DNA of 8,664 bases from Eudoraea sp. (GTDB taxonomy: Bacteria > Bacteroidota > Bacteroidia > Flavobacteriales > Flavobacteriaceae). Shown here one piece after another: positions 6,259 through 8,664 of this stretch (position 1 is its first letter; every line of letters begins with the position of its first letter). Both the position numbers and the translations under genes were made by a program. The DNA is taken from positions 1 to 8,664 of the forward strand of contig JABDRK010000202.1 of the NCBI GenBank assembly GCA_013041785.1, read 5' to 3'. Below the pieces are notes generated by a model. It saw only the letters and a list, made by a program, of their open reading frames with translations, was not told the DNA's origin and ran no database searches.

Positions 6259-6660
6259 CTACTTCTTTAAAAGATCCCGGATTTCTCCAAGTAATTCTTC
6301 CTGAGAAGGGCCTTTGGGAGCAGCTGGAGCTGGCGGTTTCTTGGTTTTATTGTAAGCCTTGACAATAAGGAACATTACGAATCCTACAATAATCAGATTT
6401 ACGATGGTGTTAATCCAGGAACCCCAGCGAATCGCATTCTCCGCTACATATCCTGCTTCTCCTTCCGCGCCTGAGGCTTCTGTAAGCACATATTTCAGGT
6501 TGGCAAAATCCATACCCCCTGCAAATTCACCTACAATAGGCATGATAATGTCGGCTACAAAGCCATTGATGACCAGGCCAATAGCTCCGGCCATGATTAC
6601 GGCAACCGCAAAATCGATTACGTTGCCTGTCATGATGAAATTCTTGAATTCTTTGAACAT
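6259..6660 (-). CDS. mscL: Large-conductance mechanosensitive channel MscL
   Basis: MscL forms a homopentameric inner-membrane channel that opens under high membrane tension and releases solutes on osmotic downshock. The 133-residue product has the family layout: amphipathic N-terminal helix (MFKEFKNFIMTGN), TM1 (about 15-44) ending in VADIIMP, a short periplasmic loop with GGMDF (48-52), TM2 (about 81-104), a Pro/Ala-rich linker (109-118) and the C-terminal bundle helix EELLGEIRDLLKK. In the TM1 gate, E. coli Gly22 and Gly26 align with Ala20 and Ala24 here (AVAVIMAGAIG), which may shift gating tension; I believe related Bacteroidota share this, so it is probably a lineage variant. The gene lies 51 bases after the DUF3078 gene with no clear terminator between, so readthrough is likely. 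The 3' region before the terminator holds the palindrome AATATTAATATT (6186-6197) and a weak hairpin (6209-6234). Confidence 0.95.
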   Translation of the reverse strand: MFKEFKNFIMTGNVIDFAVAVIMAGAIGLVINGFVADIIMPIVGEFAGGMDFANLKYVLTEASGAEGEAGYVAENAIRWGSWINTIVNLIIVGFVMFLIVKAYNKTKKPPAPAAPKGPSQEELLGEIRDLLKK

Positions 6661-6711
6661 AATTCTATAGTTTAAATGGTTATTAAATACGTATTGATAT
6701 TATATTTTTAA

Positions 6712-7638
6712 TTAAAGCGCATAGCTAAGTCCGAAAAGCCAGTAGGTCTGCAATTCATTATCAACAGAACTAAAGGTTTCTCCTGTATTCCCTAAGGTAT
6801 TAACGGAATAGTTGAGGGCTTCCTGTTTGTTGCTCCTCAAACCAAAGTCCAGTCCCACACCGATGCCTTTCCACAAGGTATAGGCAAAGGAATTGATCCA
6901 GGTCCAGTTGCTTAAATCAGAACTTTTATAGCTCTGGAACATAGACAGGTTGGATTTAAAATTAACCGCTCCCAGTTTTTTGGTATAATCCGCAACGATC
7001 TTGGCTCCGGCTGAAGACTCAAAAATGTCGTCTGCACTGCTAAACACAAAGTTGTAGTTCAGAGGATGGATCACCACTACCAAATCAGGAATTGGCGTCC
7101 AGGTACCCCCAACACCAACATCCAGGTAACCGGGATCATTAAAATTGTTCAGGACGGTAGTCCGGAACTCGGCCAGGGCGGAAATAGCAAATTTTTCGCT
7201 CAATTTTCTCCCATATAGCGAACTGATGTTGAACACATCGGTTGCGGCGCGAAAGCTGTCATCATCATCCGGGTTATCCTTATCATCCAGCTTTACCCAG
7301 TTGAAATTCACATTGGCTGCATTCCTCCAAAAGAACTTGTCTTCCTTAAGATTGGCAAAGGCATTCACGGTAATCCCGATATTCCCTGAGGAGTTATTGG
7401 GAAATCCCTGGGCATACCAGTTGCTGAAATTCGATAGGTTCATCCCTATGGTTCCAAAGGCCCCGGTTTTCCATCCGGGCAGCGCATCAATTTGAGCCTG
7501 CAGCGCATCCACGCGACCCTGAATGGCAGCAATGGAATCCTTTTTCGGTGCCTGCTCGGCTTTTAATTCTGCTTCTGTCTGTGCCTGTATATACAGCGCC
7601 CCAAAAAGGCAGAATACAAATAACAATCGTTTCTTCAT
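6712..7638 (-). CDS. DUF3078 family outer-membrane beta-barrel protein
   Basis: The 308-residue product begins with a signal peptide (MKKRLLFVFCLFGALYIQAQ, cleavage near 19-20). A short heptad-like helix follows (about 21-52, TEAELKAEQ...IQGRVDALQAQIDAL). The rest, from GWKTGAFGTIGMNLSNFSNW at 55, is alternating beta-strand sequence with many aromatics and ends in YWLFGLSYAL, a typical outer-membrane barrel terminus. The NWYAQG motif (73-78) followed by strands with WRNAANVNFNW fits Bacteroidota DUF3078, a barrel family of unknown function. The N-terminal helix recalls porins with a periplasmic coiled coil, but no porin activity can be claimed. An acidic loop (DDKDNPDDDD, 118-127) could bind cations at the surface. 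It lies 37 bases after the yegP-like gene and 51 before mscL, without terminators. Confidence 0.8.
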   Translation of the reverse strand: MKKRLLFVFCLFGALYIQAQTEAELKAEQAPKKDSIAAIQGRVDALQAQIDALPGWKTGAFGTIGMNLSNFSNWYAQGFPNNSSGNIGITVNAFANLKEDKFFWRNAANVNFNWVKLDDKDNPDDDDSFRAATDVFNISSLYGRKLSEKFAISALAEFRTTVLNNFNDPGYLDVGVGGTWTPIPDLVVVIHPLNYNFVFSSADDIFESSAGAKIVADYTKKLGAVNFKSNLSMFQSYKSSDLSNWTWINSFAYTLWKGIGVGLDFGLRSNKQEALNYSVNTLGNTGETFSSVDNELQTYWLFGLSYAL

Positions 7639-7675
7639 GATTACTTTATTTAATGGTTTTGAATTGTTTAAACAC

Positions 7676-8005
7676 TTATGAGTTGTCGTCTAGAGCAGCA
7701 TCTGCGGCGTTTGTTTTTACCGAGGCAATTCCATTTTCCATACCGGAGGTGCCGGAATACATTTCACTGGTTCCAATTACCTGGCCGTTGGCCGCTTTCA
7801 GGTTGAAGTACGGGCTTCCGTTTTTCGCCGTCTTTCTTTCATAGCGATTGTCGTCACCAGCATTGCGTTTTACAGAGCTGATCCCATTTTTGCAACTCGT
7901 TTTTGACTTGTACGTCTGACTGCTCAGGATGACCTGTCCGTTCGAGGCTTTCAGATCGAACTTGAACTTGCCAGATTTGGTTTTTTTGATTTCAAACTTT
8001 CCCAT
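7676..8005 (-). CDS. YegP-like (DUF1508/UPF0339) two-repeat protein
   Basis: A 109-residue cytoplasmic protein made of two tandem YegP repeats: about 3-49 (FEIKKTKSGKFKFDLKASNGQVI...NGISSVKRNA) and 54-100 (YERKTAKNGSPYFNLKAANGQVI...NGIASVKTNA), with a short acidic tail. The N-G-Q-V-I turn and the NGI-SV-NA ending are family marks. The biochemical function is unknown. There is no signal peptide or membrane segment, so it does not itself reside in the envelope despite its neighbours. The start is the ATG at 8005. Upstream, TTTATGTTC occurs twice, 16 bases apart (8038-8046, 8054-8062), and on the coding strand TATAAT lies about 25 bases before the start; either could be regulatory. The gap to the DUF3078 gene is 37 bases and to the MscS-like gene 81 bases. 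Confidence 0.87.
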   Translation of the reverse strand: MGKFEIKKTKSGKFKFDLKASNGQVILSSQTYKSKTSCKNGISSVKRNAGDDNRYERKTAKNGSPYFNLKAANGQVIGTSEMYSGTSGMENGIASVKTNAADAALDDNS

Positions 8006-8086
8006 TTTTAATACGGTTTTTTAATTATATAAATTGATTTATGTTCATTTGGTTTTATGTTCGTGACCAGGCGTTGGGGAAAAGGA

Positions 8087-8664
8087 TCATTGTATTTCCA
8101 CCTTGTCCTGAACAATATCTCTAACCGGGATTACTATTTTTGAGTCCCTGGTCTTGACGGTAATAGAGATCCCGTCTATAGCCTCTATAGTACCTTCAAT
8201 CTTTTTAGTCTTAATCGTATCCCCAACGGCATAGGTCCTTCTGGCGTAAAAAGCACTCAACAGGTCTCCCACAATTTCCCTGGAGCCCAGCCCCAAGGCT
8301 AGGGCAAAGGCCAGCAGAAAAGCTGCGATAATAAGCGTAACATTGCTGGTAATAATCTCAGTATTAATGCCGGCCTGGTTCAGGGCAGTGATCAGCACAA
8401 AAATGAGGATGATATAGTAGGCAATACTGCTAATGATCTTTGAGCCTCCAACGCCCATGGATTCGAATACGCTTTGCAGGGCCTTTTTGATCATTTTGGC
8501 CGCGAACATTCCGATCATAAAGATCACCAGAGCACTGAGCAATACTGGCAAATAATGTAAGAGATTGGAAATTTCGGTTGAAATAACCGTCAGTCCCATA
8601 ACATCAGCGGCAACAATTATAAAGGTGAGCCACAGCACCCATTTCACAAAGCCCAGCAATATTT
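8087..8664 (-). CDS. MscS-family mechanosensitive channel, 5' part outside window
   Basis: The frame runs open to the right edge, so the N-terminus is probably missing; the first possible start inside is only a TTG at 8659, within a membrane segment. The visible 190 residues contain hydrophobic segments near 4-22, 34-57, 75-95 and 104-125, of the 'conserved TM helix' type. The pore-like helix ALALGLGSREIVGDLLSAFYARRTYAVGDTI and a beta-domain (GTIEAIDGISITVKTRDSKIVIPVRDIV) follow, as in MscS. The protein ends just after the beta-domain, so the C-terminal alpha/beta cage domain of E. coli MscS is absent; short forms like this are common among MscS relatives. The expected role is solute release through the inner membrane on osmotic downshock. 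No terminator is seen in the 81 bases before the yegP-like gene. Confidence 0.85.
   Translation of the reverse strand, partial: ILLGFVKWVLWLTFIIVAADVMGLTVISTEISNLLHYLPVLLSALVIFMIGMFAAKMIKKALQSVFESMGVGGSKIISSIAYYIILIFVLITALNQAGINTEIITSNVTLIIAAFLLAFALALGLGSREIVGDLLSAFYARRTYAVGDTIKTKKIEGTIEAIDGISITVKTRDSKIVIPVRDIVQDKVEIQ

Noticed and set aside
6686..6695. The palindrome AATACGTATT between the DUF3078 gene and mscL as an operator.
   Set aside because: It is short and AT-rich in an AT-rich gap and is a single occurrence; chance is sufficient.
8087..8659. A complete MscS-like gene starting at the TTG at 8659.
   Set aside because: The frame is open to the window edge and the TTG starts inside a hydrophobic segment, so the true start probably lies outside.

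Overview
The window looks like a chromosome segment of a Flavobacteriia-type bacterium (Bacteroidota). This rests on the protein repertoire (DUF3078 beta-barrel protein, two-repeat YegP, KdgK and Eda of the Bacteroidota type, a lipoprotein with a short TFSC lipobox), on start codons without clear Shine-Dalgarno sequences, and on intergenic palindromic repeats. No phage, plasmid, CRISPR, tRNA or rRNA signal was found. The assignment is by recognition only; no database was searched.

Layout. Positions 2-1357 (+) hold the 3' half of a large acyl-CoA synthetase (ADP-forming)/GNAT acetyltransferase fusion, followed by a strong terminator near 1517-1555. A noncoding stretch of about 300 bases follows (1559-1873), made of nested inverted repeats and bounded by near-identical 17-mers. 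A terminator on the opposite strand (1941-1973) then ends a minus-strand lipoprotein gene (2001-2624). Upstream of that gene lies a second noncoding block (2625-3084), which holds several hairpins and a second, diverged copy of the hairpin motif in the first block.

Positions 3085-4870 (-) carry a two-gene catabolic unit, kdgK then eda, which would convert 2-keto-3-deoxygluconate to KDPG and then to pyruvate and glyceraldehyde 3-phosphate. Such pairs serve uronate, pectin or alginate breakdown. kdgK is interrupted by a single in-frame TAA, with intact kinase sequence on both sides. A probable terminator separates it from an exported SYLF-domain protein (4956-5516, -). That gene diverges from a YfcE-type metallophosphoesterase (5611-6120, +).

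The right third is a closely spaced minus-strand series: an MscS-family channel (5' end outside the window), a YegP-like protein, a DUF3078 outer-membrane protein and MscL. It ends at a bidirectional terminator (6142-6173). Two unrelated mechanosensitive channels beside an envelope barrel protein suggest a shared role in osmotic or envelope stress; this is inferred from context only.

Most of the window is ordinary chromosome. The points most worth a second look are the interrupted kdgK and the pair of diverged repeats whose loop-to-downstream complementarity appears to covary.
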